Shown here one piece after another: positions 46,473-54,428 of a stretch of DNA of 64,000 bases. This stretch comes from Melittangium boletus DSM 14713. Lineage in GTDB: Bacteria; Myxococcota; Myxococcia; Myxococcales; Myxococcaceae. Location of the stretch: assembly GCF_002305855.1 (NCBI RefSeq), contig NZ_CP022163.1, positions 2,046,292 through 2,110,291 of the forward strand, given 5' to 3'. The number at the start of each line of letters is the position of its first letter. The first letter of the stretch is position 1. Position numbers and translations under genes: made by a program. Below the pieces are notes generated by a model, which was not told the origin of the DNA, did no database searches, and worked only from the letters and a program-made list of their open reading frames with translations.

Positions 46473-47764
46473 AGATCACCGTCCTGGTGCTGGGAACACG
46501 GGGGGACGTGCAGCCCTTCATCGCGCTGGCGCTCGCCCTGGGGCGCCGCGGCCATGAGGTCTGTGTCGCCACCTCCCGTGGCTTCGCCGAGCTGGTCGCG
46601 CACAGCGGGGCGCGGCACTTCCCCATCACGGCGGATTACGAGGCCTGGTTCCAGTCGGAGGAAGGCACCCGCTGGATGGGCGCCAGCAGCGCGGACAAGT
46701 TCATGCAGATGCTGGCCGGTGAAGGCGTCGGGCTCGACTCCCGTCACAGGCCGCGGATGAACCGGGAGCTGCTGGCCGCCTGCGAGGGCGCCGACGTCAT
46801 CGTCGCCAACCTGGTGGTCGAGGACAGCGCCGCCTGCATCGCGGAGAAGCTCCAGCGGCCCCTGATCCTCGGCTACACCCTGCCGATGATGGCGACGTCG
46901 GAGTTCCCCAGTCCGTTCCTCGCCGAGCACCGGCTGCCCTGGCGAGCGATGAACCGGCTCACGCACTCGCTCCTCGACACCCTCTACTGGCAGGGACAGA
47001 AGCGGCTCGTCAACGCCTGGCGCGAGGAGCTCGGGCTGCCGTCGATGGCCCACTCGATGCGGGAGAAGCTGGGGCGCGCCGGAACGCCCATCCTGCACGG
47101 CTACAGCAGCCAGCTCGTCCCGCGTCCCTCCGACTGGAGCGCCCCGAACGTCATCACCGGCTTCTGGACGATGCCCGCGGAGCCGGGCGTCACCGCGGGA
47201 GGCACGCCCTCCGCGGAACTCATCCGCTGGCTGGAGGCGGGACCGCCCCCCATCTACCTGGGCGCCTGGCGGCTGCCCTGGGGGGACAAGGCCGGGATCG
47301 TGCGGCTGGCGGCCGAGGTCGCCCACACGCTGGGCGTCCGCTTCGTCATGGGCGCGAACTGGACCGCGCCGGAGATCGCGGCCCTCCAGGTTCCCGACAG
47401 CATCTTCATCACGGGCTCGGTGGACCACGAGTGGCTGTTCTCCCGCTGCGCCGCGACCGTGCACCACGGCGGAGCGGGTACCACGGCGGCCACCCTGCGA
47501 GCCGGGCTCCCCACGGTCATCTGCTCCATCTGCAATGATCAGCCCTTCTGGGGAAGCCGGGTGACGGCGCTGGGCGTGGGCTCCAGCATGCCGTTCAAGC
47601 AGCTCACCGCGGCACGGCTCACCCAGGCGCTGCGCCACACTCAGGACGGCGCGGTGCGCACCCGCGCGGCCCAGATGGGCGAGGCGCTGCGGCGCGAGGA
47701 CGGCGCCGCCACGGCCGCCCGGCTCATCGAGGAGCGCCTGCCGGGCGCACCGCTCCTCTCCTGA
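46469..47764 (+). CDS. GT1-family glycosyltransferase (sterol/macrolide UGT-like)
   Basis: 431-aa two-lobed GT-B enzyme. The N-terminal lobe starts VLGTRGDVQP, as in sterol and macrolide glucosyltransferases, and the C-terminal lobe has the nucleotide-sugar motif HHGGAGTTAATLRAG. It probably attaches a sugar to the oxidised terpene. ATG overlaps the synthase stop (ATGA). No TM helices. Confidence 0.9.
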   Translation: MKITVLVLGTRGDVQPFIALALALGRRGHEVCVATSRGFAELVAHSGARHFPITADYEAWFQSEEGTRWMGASSADKFMQMLAGEGVGLDSRHRPRMNRELLAACEGADVIVANLVVEDSAACIAEKLQRPLILGYTLPMMATSEFPSPFLAEHRLPWRAMNRLTHSLLDTLYWQGQKRLVNAWREELGLPSMAHSMREKLGRAGTPILHGYSSQLVPRPSDWSAPNVITGFWTMPAEPGVTAGGTPSAELIRWLEAGPPPIYLGAWRLPWGDKAGIVRLAAEVAHTLGVRFVMGANWTAPEIAALQVPDSIFITGSVDHEWLFSRCAATVHHGGAGTTAATLRAGLPTVICSICNDQPFWGSRVTALGVGSSMPFKQLTAARLTQALRHTQDGAVRTRAAQMGEALRREDGAATAARLIEERLPGAPLLS

Positions 47765-47791
47765 GGCGCGGCGCGCCGGCGCGCTCGGCCC

Positions 47792-48667
47792 TCATCGCAG
47801 GCGGATCTCCCAGAGGAGGCGATCCCGGCGCAAGAGTTCGACCTGCTCCGGCGTCGTGCCCACACGGCCCACGGAGGAGAGCGGGAAGGTGCCGTCGATC
47901 TGCGGGCGCGGCGTTGCCTGGAATCCCAGCCCCGACAGGAAGCGCTCCACCTCCTCCACGCTGGTGAAGGCGGCGCCGCGCAGGCTCCTGTGGGTGGAGC
48001 GCGCGATCGCCGAATGGATCCGCATGAAATGGGGATGGGTCCAGTGCTTGAGTGCCGCGCCGCTGATCACCTCGAAGTCCGGGGTCAGCCAGACGCCGCC
48101 GTGACGCCTCAAGATGTCCGCGACCTGGAGTGCGACCCTCTGCTTCTCGTCCATGGAGAAGTACTGGAGCAGACCCTCGTGAACCACGGCCACGGGTTCA
48201 TCCGGAAGAAGGTGTCGCGCCACGAGCGCGCCGTCGGGCTCCACCGCGTTCAACGGCGCGAAGACGACGTGCGGCTGGACCGCGAGCACCCCGTCCCGCC
48301 GCAACTCGTCTCGCAGGTGCAGCCGGGTCTCATGCATCTCGGCGAGGTCGGTCTCCAGGTAGCGAAGCGAAGCGGTCTGGTTCATGGCATCACCCCGGAA
48401 GGAGAAGCCACTCGCCAGCTCGATGACCTGCTTGACGCCAGACGTCCGGATACCTTCCACCACGCACTTGTAGCGAGCCTCGAGCGTGGGGGCCATCCAG
48501 CACAGCAGCTCCGCGGCGGGAGCCTCTCCCTCCAACATCCCCCGTACGACCTCCGCGGCCCCGATGCGCTCGGCGATCTCCTCGGCGAAGGGGATGTCCG
48601 AGTAGCGGCGCATCTCGGCGACCAACCTGGCCGTGGGACTGATCGTGTCGTAATGGTCAAGGCTCAT
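47792..48667 (-). CDS. LCM/TcmP-type class I SAM methyltransferase
   Basis: 291-aa O-methyltransferase-like protein of the leucine carboxyl methyltransferase fold. SAM-binding motif I is IELASGFSFRG and a motif II-type ETDLAEM follows; a YFSMDEKQRV helix and the C-terminal beta hairpin fit the family. ATG at 48667 has GAGGAG seven bases upstream. It converges on the GT1 gene, 27 bases from its stop; it may tailor the terpenoid, but this is only positional. Confidence 0.8.
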   Translation of the reverse strand: MSLDHYDTISPTARLVAEMRRYSDIPFAEEIAERIGAAEVVRGMLEGEAPAAELLCWMAPTLEARYKCVVEGIRTSGVKQVIELASGFSFRGDAMNQTASLRYLETDLAEMHETRLHLRDELRRDGVLAVQPHVVFAPLNAVEPDGALVARHLLPDEPVAVVHEGLLQYFSMDEKQRVALQVADILRRHGGVWLTPDFEVISGAALKHWTHPHFMRIHSAIARSTHRSLRGAAFTSVEEVERFLSGLGFQATPRPQIDGTFPLSSVGRVGTTPEQVELLRRDRLLWEIRLR

Positions 48668-49046
48668 GGGTGTTCTCCTCGCGGCGCCCGGACAGGCGCG
48701 GGGTGACGGGCTGGGCACGACAATAGGACACGGGGCCCTCGATCCGCTCTCGACACGATGGACTTGCCCCGGTCACGTGGCTCTCCCGCGCTGAAAAGGT
48801 TCACTCTGCTGTTGAATGAGGTGACCTGACACGGATTGGCGGCGGAGTGCGTCGCCTGCTCAGCGAGCGAAGTGTCATTGATGGAGCAGGCCGTCGACCG
48901 GCTCAAAAACCTTGCCTCGTGCTCGATCACCCGGAGAGGAACAACGCGTGGAGGCAATGGAGAATCAGCGACTCCTCTCACAGGGCGAGGTGAGCTTCGC
49001 CGATGCCCCGTTGCCGATCCTGCGCCCCGGACGATAAACCTTGGCC
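48668..49046. other. Intergenic stretch without a supported gene
   Basis: 379 bases between the divergent methyltransferase and GNAT genes. I see no convincing coding signal, RNA gene or repeat. It must hold the promoters of both flanking genes, but no boxes stand out. Confidence 0.4.
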
Positions 49047-49544
49047 ATGATCATCAAGAAAGCCGAAGCCAGCGATGCCAAGGCCATCGCCGCCATCATC
49101 CTTCCGACCATTCGCGAGGGCGCGACATACGCACTCGACCCGAACATGAGCGAAACCGACGCGCTGGCCTATTGGATGGGACCCGACAAGGAGACGTTCG
49201 TCGCCGAAGAGAATGGCGTCATCCTTGGCACCTACTACATGCGCCCGAATCAGGCAGGCGGCGGACGGCACGTTTGCAACTGCGGCTACATGACGAGCGC
49301 AGCGGCCACTGGCCGAGGGGTCGCTCGTCGCATGTGCGAGCACTCGCTGGAGCACGCGCGGTCTCGGGGCTACCAGGCCATGCAGTTCAACTTCGTCATC
49401 AGCACGAACGAGCGCGCGGTGCGCCTCTGGCAGTCACTGGGGTTCGAGATTGTTGGCCGCCTGCCAGCCGCGTTCCGGCATCCGACGGCGGGGTATGTCG
49501 ATGCGCTCGTGATGTATCAGCACCTCTCCGCGCCTCCTCGTTAG
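49047..49544 (+). CDS. GNAT-family N-acetyltransferase
   Basis: 165-aa acetyl-CoA-dependent acetyltransferase. The acetyl-CoA pyrophosphate loop is TGRGVARRM and the preceding central strand ends in YMTSAA; motif B shows as NERAVRLWQSLGFEIVGRLP. ATG at 49047 is preferred over the in-frame TTG two codons upstream. Acceptor unknown. Single gene. Confidence 0.82.
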   Translation: MIIKKAEASDAKAIAAIILPTIREGATYALDPNMSETDALAYWMGPDKETFVAEENGVILGTYYMRPNQAGGGRHVCNCGYMTSAAATGRGVARRMCEHSLEHARSRGYQAMQFNFVISTNERAVRLWQSLGFEIVGRLPAAFRHPTAGYVDALVMYQHLSAPPR

Positions 49545-49593
49545 GACCGGGCCTACGCCGTCGAGGGCAGCCGCGACGACGTCAAGTCCCAGG

Positions 49594-50076
49594 TCAGGGC
49601 TCGCGGAAGCCGTCCCGCACCCACTGATTGGCGACATCCCTGGTGAACTTGAAGTTCACGGGCACGCGATGCTTCGCGACGGTCGCGCCCGCGTCATCGA
49701 TGGCGGAGAGCAGCGCGTGGGGCTCATACTCGTCGGCCACGAGCTCGAGCCGGACCTCGTACCAGCGGCCCTCCCAGGCGATGGAGAGCTTCTTGGTCAT
49801 GGCCTGCTCGCGCTGTCGCGCGGAGCGGTCAAGGACCTCCGAGGCCGTTTTCACGAAGGTCGCGAACGCCGTCGCATCGAAGGGCTTGGGGTTCTTCTTG
49901 TCGCGGCCCATCACCCACGGACTGATGAGGACGGGTTCGGAGAGCCCCTGCTTGCGGATTTCCACGGCCCAGCCGTCGTCCTCCTCGTTCTTGATGACCC
50001 GGGCCGTCCAGCCGTTCTTCCGCCAGAACGTGGGCTCCATGACCTCGGGCTCGGCGGGCGTGCGCTCGTCACTCAT
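49594..50076 (-). CDS. Hypothetical protein, 160 aa
   Basis: Family not recognised. Soluble alpha/beta protein with WTARVIKNEEDDGWAVE near the start and FTRDVANQWVRDG at the end. Codon use and GC3 follow the genome, and the ATG at 50076 is preceded by gap-typical sequence. Converges on the GNAT gene. Likely a lineage-specific conserved protein. Confidence 0.65.
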   Translation of the reverse strand: MSDERTPAEPEVMEPTFWRKNGWTARVIKNEEDDGWAVEIRKQGLSEPVLISPWVMGRDKKNPKPFDATAFATFVKTASEVLDRSARQREQAMTKKLSIAWEGRWYEVRLELVADEYEPHALLSAIDDAGATVAKHRVPVNFKFTRDVANQWVRDGFREP

Positions 50077-50157
50077 AGGCGTTGCTCATACGTGTGGTGA
50101 GCCTCGCGGGCAAGCGGCCGCGTCAAGGCGGATGCCTGCCTGCCGGTGCCCGTCAGG

Positions 50158-50560
50158 AATCCTGGGAGCCTTTCGTAGGCGGGGCAGGTGGAGGAGGGAT
50201 GCATAGTGCGTCCGGCACGGAGCGCTCGAACTCCGCTGCCAGGGGAGCGTCGTGGGGAGGGTCGACGACGCCGAGTTGCACGCCGCCCTTGTCTCCGGCA
50301 TCGAGCAGTTCCTGCCCCGAGGAGGTCAGGAACTCGCCGATGACGCGGGCCGGGGGGACCTGGTGCTCTCGCTTCCCCGCTTCAAGAGCCTGGAGGTCGC
50401 GGGACGACGCTCACGCCCATGAGGGCCCTGGCCTCCCCGTTCCGCTACGCATCTCCCAGGAGGGCCTCCGCGTCATGGTGCACGACGTGGAAGCCCGCCT
50501 CTTCCTTCGGCGGCACGTAGTACCGGGCCGCCTCGACCCGTCTGGAACACGCCTCCCGAG
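50158..50560 (-). pseudogene. Degenerate protein-coding remnant
   Basis: Between two intact genes, minus-strand sequence reads like the C-terminal half of a protein in broken frames: a segment near 50455-50560 (VEAARYYVPPKEEAGFHVV) ends at a TAG, and another near 50160-50380 (VIGEFLTSSGQELLDAG, PLAAEFERSVPDAL) runs open to a TGA but lacks a start codon in frame. The two pieces lie in different frames. The parent family is not recognised. Marginal support; it may be chance coding-like sequence. Confidence 0.3.
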
Positions 50561-50651
50561 GACGTGAATCTCGGAGTCCCAGGACCCAGCGCGGAGCAAG
50601 GAGGACAAACAGACCGCCGAGTGCTGCTCGGCCAGAGCACCCGACTGAGCA

Positions 50652-51854
50652 CTAGGCGGAGGCCCTGGCGCCGTAATCCGGCAGCTGGATGGCATCCGCG
50701 GGGGGGGTCGCGAACCGGCCAAAGAACTGGAACAGCCCGAGCCGCGAGGCCACGCCCCCCACGATGTGCTGGAGGGCGATGCCGATCCGCGTCTTCGGCA
50801 TGGCCACCTTCGGACCCAACGAGGGGACGTCCTGGGCCAGCGTCACCAAGGGCCGCATCACGCGCTCGTAGGCCGCGAACGCCTCGGTGTGGTCCGCGTG
50901 ACGAGACAGCTCGCCCGCGAGCACGTAGGCGCCCACCAGCGCCACGGTCGTCCCCATGCCGCTGAGGGGAGAGGGGCAGTAGGCCGCATCCCCCACCAGC
51001 GCCACCCTTCCCTTGGACCAGCGGGGCATGTGCACCTGGCCCACGGCATCGAAATAGAAGTCGGGCGTGTCGTCGAGCCTCGCCAGGACCCGAGGCACCT
51101 CCCACCCGGCGTCGGCGAACACCCGCCGCAGCAGGTCCTTCTTCTCCTTCGCGGTGAACCGCTCGTAGCCCTGGGGCGGGCCGCGGAACGACAGCACGGC
51201 CCGGGTCGTGCCGAGGTTGTCCGTTCGCAGCACCAGGCTGCGACCGCCCGGTGCGCTGTACCACCGTGCCCAGGCGTTATCCGACGGCTCGCGGGGAATC
51301 GTGAAATAGGCGGTGTAGACGCCCAGCGAACGGATGCGGGCCTCGTCGCCGAACACGAGCTCGCGCGTCCTGGAGCGGAGGCCATCCGCGATGAGGACGA
51401 AGTCGAACTCGCGCTCGGGCCCGTGGAGGAAGCCCACCCGGACCCGATCCCCGGTGTCGGTGAGAGAGGCCACCCGGTTGTCGAAGTGGTACTCGGTCTC
51501 CTCGCGCGTGGCCTCGTGGAGGATGCGGGCGAGCTCTCCACGCAGGATCTCCAGCTCGGCCGTGAAGCCCTTGCCCCCCATCGATTCGGTGCTGATGCGC
51601 GCCCACTCCCTTCCCGCCGAGTCCACCAGGGCGAAGCCCGCCTCGTGCGTCAACCGGGCGCGGATCGCATCCTCGAGCCCCATCCGGCGCACGACCTCCG
51701 TCCCCGCGCCGCGCACGTCCACCGACTGCCCCGCGGAGCGCAAGTCCGGCGCCCGCTCGACGACGACCGGACGCAGGCCGTAGCGCTTCAACCAGAACGC
51801 GAGCGCAGGCCCCGCGATGCCGGCACCGCAAATGAGAACGGTTCTTTCAGCCAT
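50652..51854 (-). CDS. FAD-dependent monooxygenase (UbiH/PHBH-like)
   Basis: 400-aa flavoprotein hydroxylase of the aromatic-ring type. The Rossmann motif GAGIAGPALAFWL is at the N-terminus, the middle motif appears as DFVLIADGLRSRTR (DG motif), and GD of VALVGDAAYCPSP binds the ribityl chain. ATG at 51854 has GGAAAGG upstream. It lies directly after the MarR gene with an 8-base overlap, so it is likely controlled by that repressor as a detoxification unit; substrate unknown. Confidence 0.88.
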   Translation of the reverse strand: MAERTVLICGAGIAGPALAFWLKRYGLRPVVVERAPDLRSAGQSVDVRGAGTEVVRRMGLEDAIRARLTHEAGFALVDSAGREWARISTESMGGKGFTAELEILRGELARILHEATREETEYHFDNRVASLTDTGDRVRVGFLHGPEREFDFVLIADGLRSRTRELVFGDEARIRSLGVYTAYFTIPREPSDNAWARWYSAPGGRSLVLRTDNLGTTRAVLSFRGPPQGYERFTAKEKKDLLRRVFADAGWEVPRVLARLDDTPDFYFDAVGQVHMPRWSKGRVALVGDAAYCPSPLSGMGTTVALVGAYVLAGELSRHADHTEAFAAYERVMRPLVTLAQDVPSLGPKVAMPKTRIGIALQHIVGGVASRLGLFQFFGRFATPPADAIQLPDYGARASA

Positions 51855-52413
51855 GGGACGGACCCTTTCCTCTGCGACGGGGGGGATTGCTGGAAGGCTT
51901 GGAGGGCGTTGGGGTACCCAGGGGTCGCTGGAGCTCGGCGACATAGAAGTCGATGATCTGGCCGAGGAACCGCTCGATCACGGCGACATCGGCCTCGCTC
52001 AGGCCGTCGATGATCGCGTCCAGGCGCTCCAGCACCGGCTCCACCACCTGCCTGACCCGGTCGACGGAGGCCGCCACCGGGACGACGAGCACCTTGCGGC
52101 GATCGGTGGCGTCCGGTTCGCGCGAGACGTGCCCGGCCCGCTCCAGTCGATCGACGATGTGCGTGCTGGCGGCGGTCGTCACCTCCAACAACGAGGCCAG
52201 GTCGCTCGGAGTCTTCGGCCCCTGGGCGATGAGGTGATCCAAGGCGACGAGATCCGTCAGGTTGATGCCCAGGAGCTCGCCCACCCGCTGCTCGATCCTC
52301 CGCGTGAGGAGCGCGATGAGCCGCAAACGACCGCTGATTCCCTCTCCCAGGGACCGCGACCGCGCCTTCTTGGATCCCTCGGGTGGTCCCGAAGGCCGAG
52401 CACCTCTCGCCAT
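51847..52413 (-). CDS. MarR-family transcriptional regulator
   Basis: 188-aa regulator with the winged-helix of MarR repressors: the recognition helix in TPSDLASLLEVTTAASTHIVDRL and the wing DATDRRKVLVV (the conserved DxRxK). N- and C-terminal tails are basic. ATG at 52413 has GGAGG five bases upstream. Overlaps the FAD monooxygenase start by 8 bases. Likely senses a phenolic compound and autorepresses the operon (family knowledge, inference). Confidence 0.88.
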   Translation of the reverse strand: MARGARPSGPPEGSKKARSRSLGEGISGRLRLIALLTRRIEQRVGELLGINLTDLVALDHLIAQGPKTPSDLASLLEVTTAASTHIVDRLERAGHVSREPDATDRRKVLVVPVAASVDRVRQVVEPVLERLDAIIDGLSEADVAVIERFLGQIIDFYVAELQRPLGTPTPSKPSSNPPRRRGKGPSHG

Positions 52414-52430
52414 GGCATCCTCCAAATTCA

Positions 52431-52443
52431 CTAAACAAGTTAG
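52431..52443. promoter_or_regulatory. Candidate MarR operator
   Basis: CTAA-N5-TTAG inverted repeat 18 bases upstream of the MarR start codon, in a locally AT-rich stretch. Position and form suit an autoregulatory MarR operator. Short arms, so support is modest. Confidence 0.45.
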
Positions 52444-52667
52444 CAATCAACTGAATTGGATACAAGACCATTTAGCGAAGGTACGAGGAGGTAGATACCC
52501 GCCAAGGCGGGGAAGCGGCCCCCGGCCTGTTCGGCGAGCAACATGGCGAGAGACGGCACTTCAAGCGGGAGCGAGCCGCGGGTTCAAGATGGCGACCGCG
52601 CGCGTGTGCTCAGCGACAACTACACCTCCCCATCAACGACAGTGAGGAAGCTGATGGATTCGAAGCC

Positions 52668-52862
52668 ATGGACACAACGGTTGATTGGATCAAGCGACAT
52701 CGAACCAATATCCTGGCTGGTACCGTCATCGTCATTGTCGGCGCCGCCTTCATTGCCGTGGTCGGCGCTTCAGGTGGGGCTGCGCTCGTCTTCGTACCGG
52801 TCGTGTTGGTGGATTCCTCAGGCAACCCCTCGGGGTTCGAGCTAATGCCGGAGACACAGTGA
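52668..52862 (+). CDS. Small single-pass membrane protein, 64 aa
   Basis: A short protein with a charged head (MDTTVDWIKRHR) and one hydrophobic helix (about 16-48, rich in Val/Ala/Gly), then a short polar tail. No homologous family is claimed. Its TGA overlaps the GTG of the next (broken) frame (GTGA), suggesting a coupled two-gene cassette like those that carry toxin/immunity genes in myxobacteria. No strong ribosome site was seen. Confidence 0.5.
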   Translation: MDTTVDWIKRHRTNILAGTVIVIVGAAFIAVVGASGGAALVFVPVVLVDSSGNPSGFELMPETQ

Positions 52863-53671
52863 CGATCTCCGAACTGCTCTCCGCATCGGAAGCACTGGTT
52901 GCCGACCAGTGGCAGAGGCTCCAGCCACCCGGCGACTCCAAGGCATACCTTCTCCTGAAAGAGGCAGGCTTCTTCATCTGACGAACAGGCCAGCTCTATC
53001 GCTTCGAGGACTATCTCGCACGCCCCTCAGCAGACCCTGCTGTCGATGTGAGAGCCTCCTGGCGTGGCGAGAATGGCGAGGAGGCAAGCGGGGCCTGGCG
53101 GACTCTCTCTCGAATCGGCGACACCCTGCGATCCGCGGAGAAGAAGAAGCTCATCCTGGTCGCTAGAGCGCAGCTCGAATTCATTGTTTCAACAGGCCAA
53201 TGCGAGGAATTTCACGAATACTTGAAGACCTTCTACCGCAATCCTCCTCCGGTCATCGTCCGATTCGAGACGCGCGACGAGGCGGAGACTTGGTTGAGGA
53301 ACCTCTCCGAGCCGCCCAGCAGCGCATATATCCTGGTGGGGAGTGACTATCTGGAGGTCTTCTATTCTCGTGAGAGGGGCGTGCGTGCCCTCCGACGCGA
53401 TTACGCACTGGAACGATTCATCGAGGCCGTCACGTCACGCGGGTTACCTGCCTCGGCGGCCTCGTTCGACACCCTTGAGGAGGCAGCGGTCTGGTGGAAG
53501 GGTCACCCTGTTCCGCCCCTGTCGGTCTTCGTGCAGATCGCGGGCGAGCACCATCTCGCGCTGTATCACAAGAAGATCGACTACCGCTCGCTGCACCCCA
53601 TTTCCATCTTGGAAGACTGGCGGAGGGAGCAGGAGAGAATTGCAGCACAGGACAAGGCGCGGAGCAGGTGA
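52859..53671 (+). pseudogene. Broken gene, read-through interrupted by an in-frame TGA at 52979-52981
   Basis: One frame of about 270 codons from GTG 52859 to the TGA at 53669 is open except for a single TGA at 52979. The text on both sides reads as one protein: LLSASEALVADQWQRL ... KEAGFFI then RTGQLYRFEDYLARPS, with typical codon use, so a nonsense change (for example TGG to TGA) is likelier than two genes. The distal part, about 207 residues from a GTG at 53048, could still be translated (ETRDEAETWLRNLS, FDTLEEAAVWWKGHP, VQIAGEHHLALY). Family not recognised; position after a small membrane protein suggests a toxin/immunity-type cassette relic. Confidence 0.6.
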
Positions 53672-53711
53672 TTGTCCATTCCGGAAGCTGAACCTTTCCG
53701 GGAGATATTGA

Positions 53712-53738
53712 GTGGGAGCGGCGGGAATCGAACCCGCC
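53712..53738 (-). repeat. tRNA-like 3'-end fragment, candidate att core (left)
   Basis: 27 bases that read on the minus strand as a perfect T-arm (GCGGG-TTCGATT-CCCGC) plus an acceptor-side strand. No matching 5' acceptor strand or anticodon arm lies within 100 bases upstream, so this is not a full tRNA or tmRNA gene here. A 24/27 identical copy in the same orientation is at 63029-63055. Such fragments are the classic target and attachment core of tyrosine-recombinase elements. Confidence 0.6.
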
Positions 53739-53837
53739 AGAGGTGGATTCGCTCCGCTCGGGAATGGAGGCACACCCTCGTTTTCCCTCTGAAAATGGGG
53801 CGCCCATCCGTCCGGACGAGTCCATGCGCGTCCGTTC

Positions 53838-53858
53838 GATTTGGTCCTTTTTTGGTCC
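53838..53858 (+). repeat. Paired TTTGGTCC motifs (left), candidate arm-type integrase sites
   Basis: Two TTTGGTCC copies with 11-base spacing (53840-53847 and 53851-53858), close to one helical turn. The same paired motif at 62926-62944 lies just inside the other tRNA-like fragment. Inward position at both ends is what arm sites of an integrated element would show. Confidence 0.5.
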
Positions 53859-54071
53859 CCTTGGAACCCCTCGCCGGGCGGCAAATGGCGAGTCCGCCAA
53901 CCCTCGGGCTGACGCTTGGCGCCGATGCTTTAGCCGTGCTGCTCTATCGGGCCCAAGGTGACTACCGTGCCCGTCCTCTGGCCACCTCTGCCGCCCCGAG
54001 CCTCGCCTCCCCTCCTGGGGATCTCACTGTCTATTGCCGCAACAGGTGGCCAACTACCGGGCCAGCGCCCC
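53859..54071. other. Gap with no supported feature
   Basis: 213 bases between the candidate arm sites and the DUF2019 gene. No gene, RNA or clear repeat was found; together with the att-like elements it makes a 400-base gene-free stretch from 53672. Confidence 0.3.
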
Positions 54072-54428
54072 TTAATCAACCTCCAAGCTCCATGTGCCCT
54101 CATCCCAATACTTCAACGCTTGGGACGCCTCAAAAGGAATCAAACCTTCGCTCTTGGCGGCTTCCCTGAGAACAGGCAAGGCTTGTTCTGGCCTATCGCT
54201 AAGCAAAAAAGTCGCCGCGTAGACTCGCACATCCATGCGTGAATGCGTCAATAGCCGTGAGAGCGCATCCCGTCCAGCCTCGCCATGGTCGCGCAGTTTC
54301 TTGTAGGCGGCTACGTATCGCTTCGCTTCCTTGTTACCTCCCCCGCGGTCGCCACGCATGATTGCGTCTGTTTGTGCAGCCACGTTTCGAGCGAACTCCT
54401 CTGTGAGGTTCTCTAAGTTCATCTCCAA
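54072..54428 (-). CDS. DUF2019 family protein, probable immunity protein
   Basis: 118-aa HEAT-like helical protein. Pattern: AAQTDAIMRGD, then AYKKLRDHGEAGRDALSRLLTH and VRVYAATFLLSDRPEQALPVL, ending in ALKYWDEGTW. DUF2019 members are often encoded beside polymorphic toxins in myxobacteria and other bacteria. Start ATG lies within the toxin's 3' end (10-base overlap), the usual toxin-immunity coupling. Function as immunity protein is inference. Confidence 0.7.
   Translation of the reverse strand: MEMNLENLTEEFARNVAAQTDAIMRGDRGGGNKEAKRYVAAYKKLRDHGEAGRDALSRLLTHSRMDVRVYAATFLLSDRPEQALPVLREAAKSEGLIPFEASQALKYWDEGTWSLEVD

Noticed and set aside
53712..53800. A complete tRNA gene on the minus strand
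   Set aside because: Only the T-arm and acceptor 3' strand are present; no matching 5' acceptor strand or anticodon arm lies within tRNA distance.
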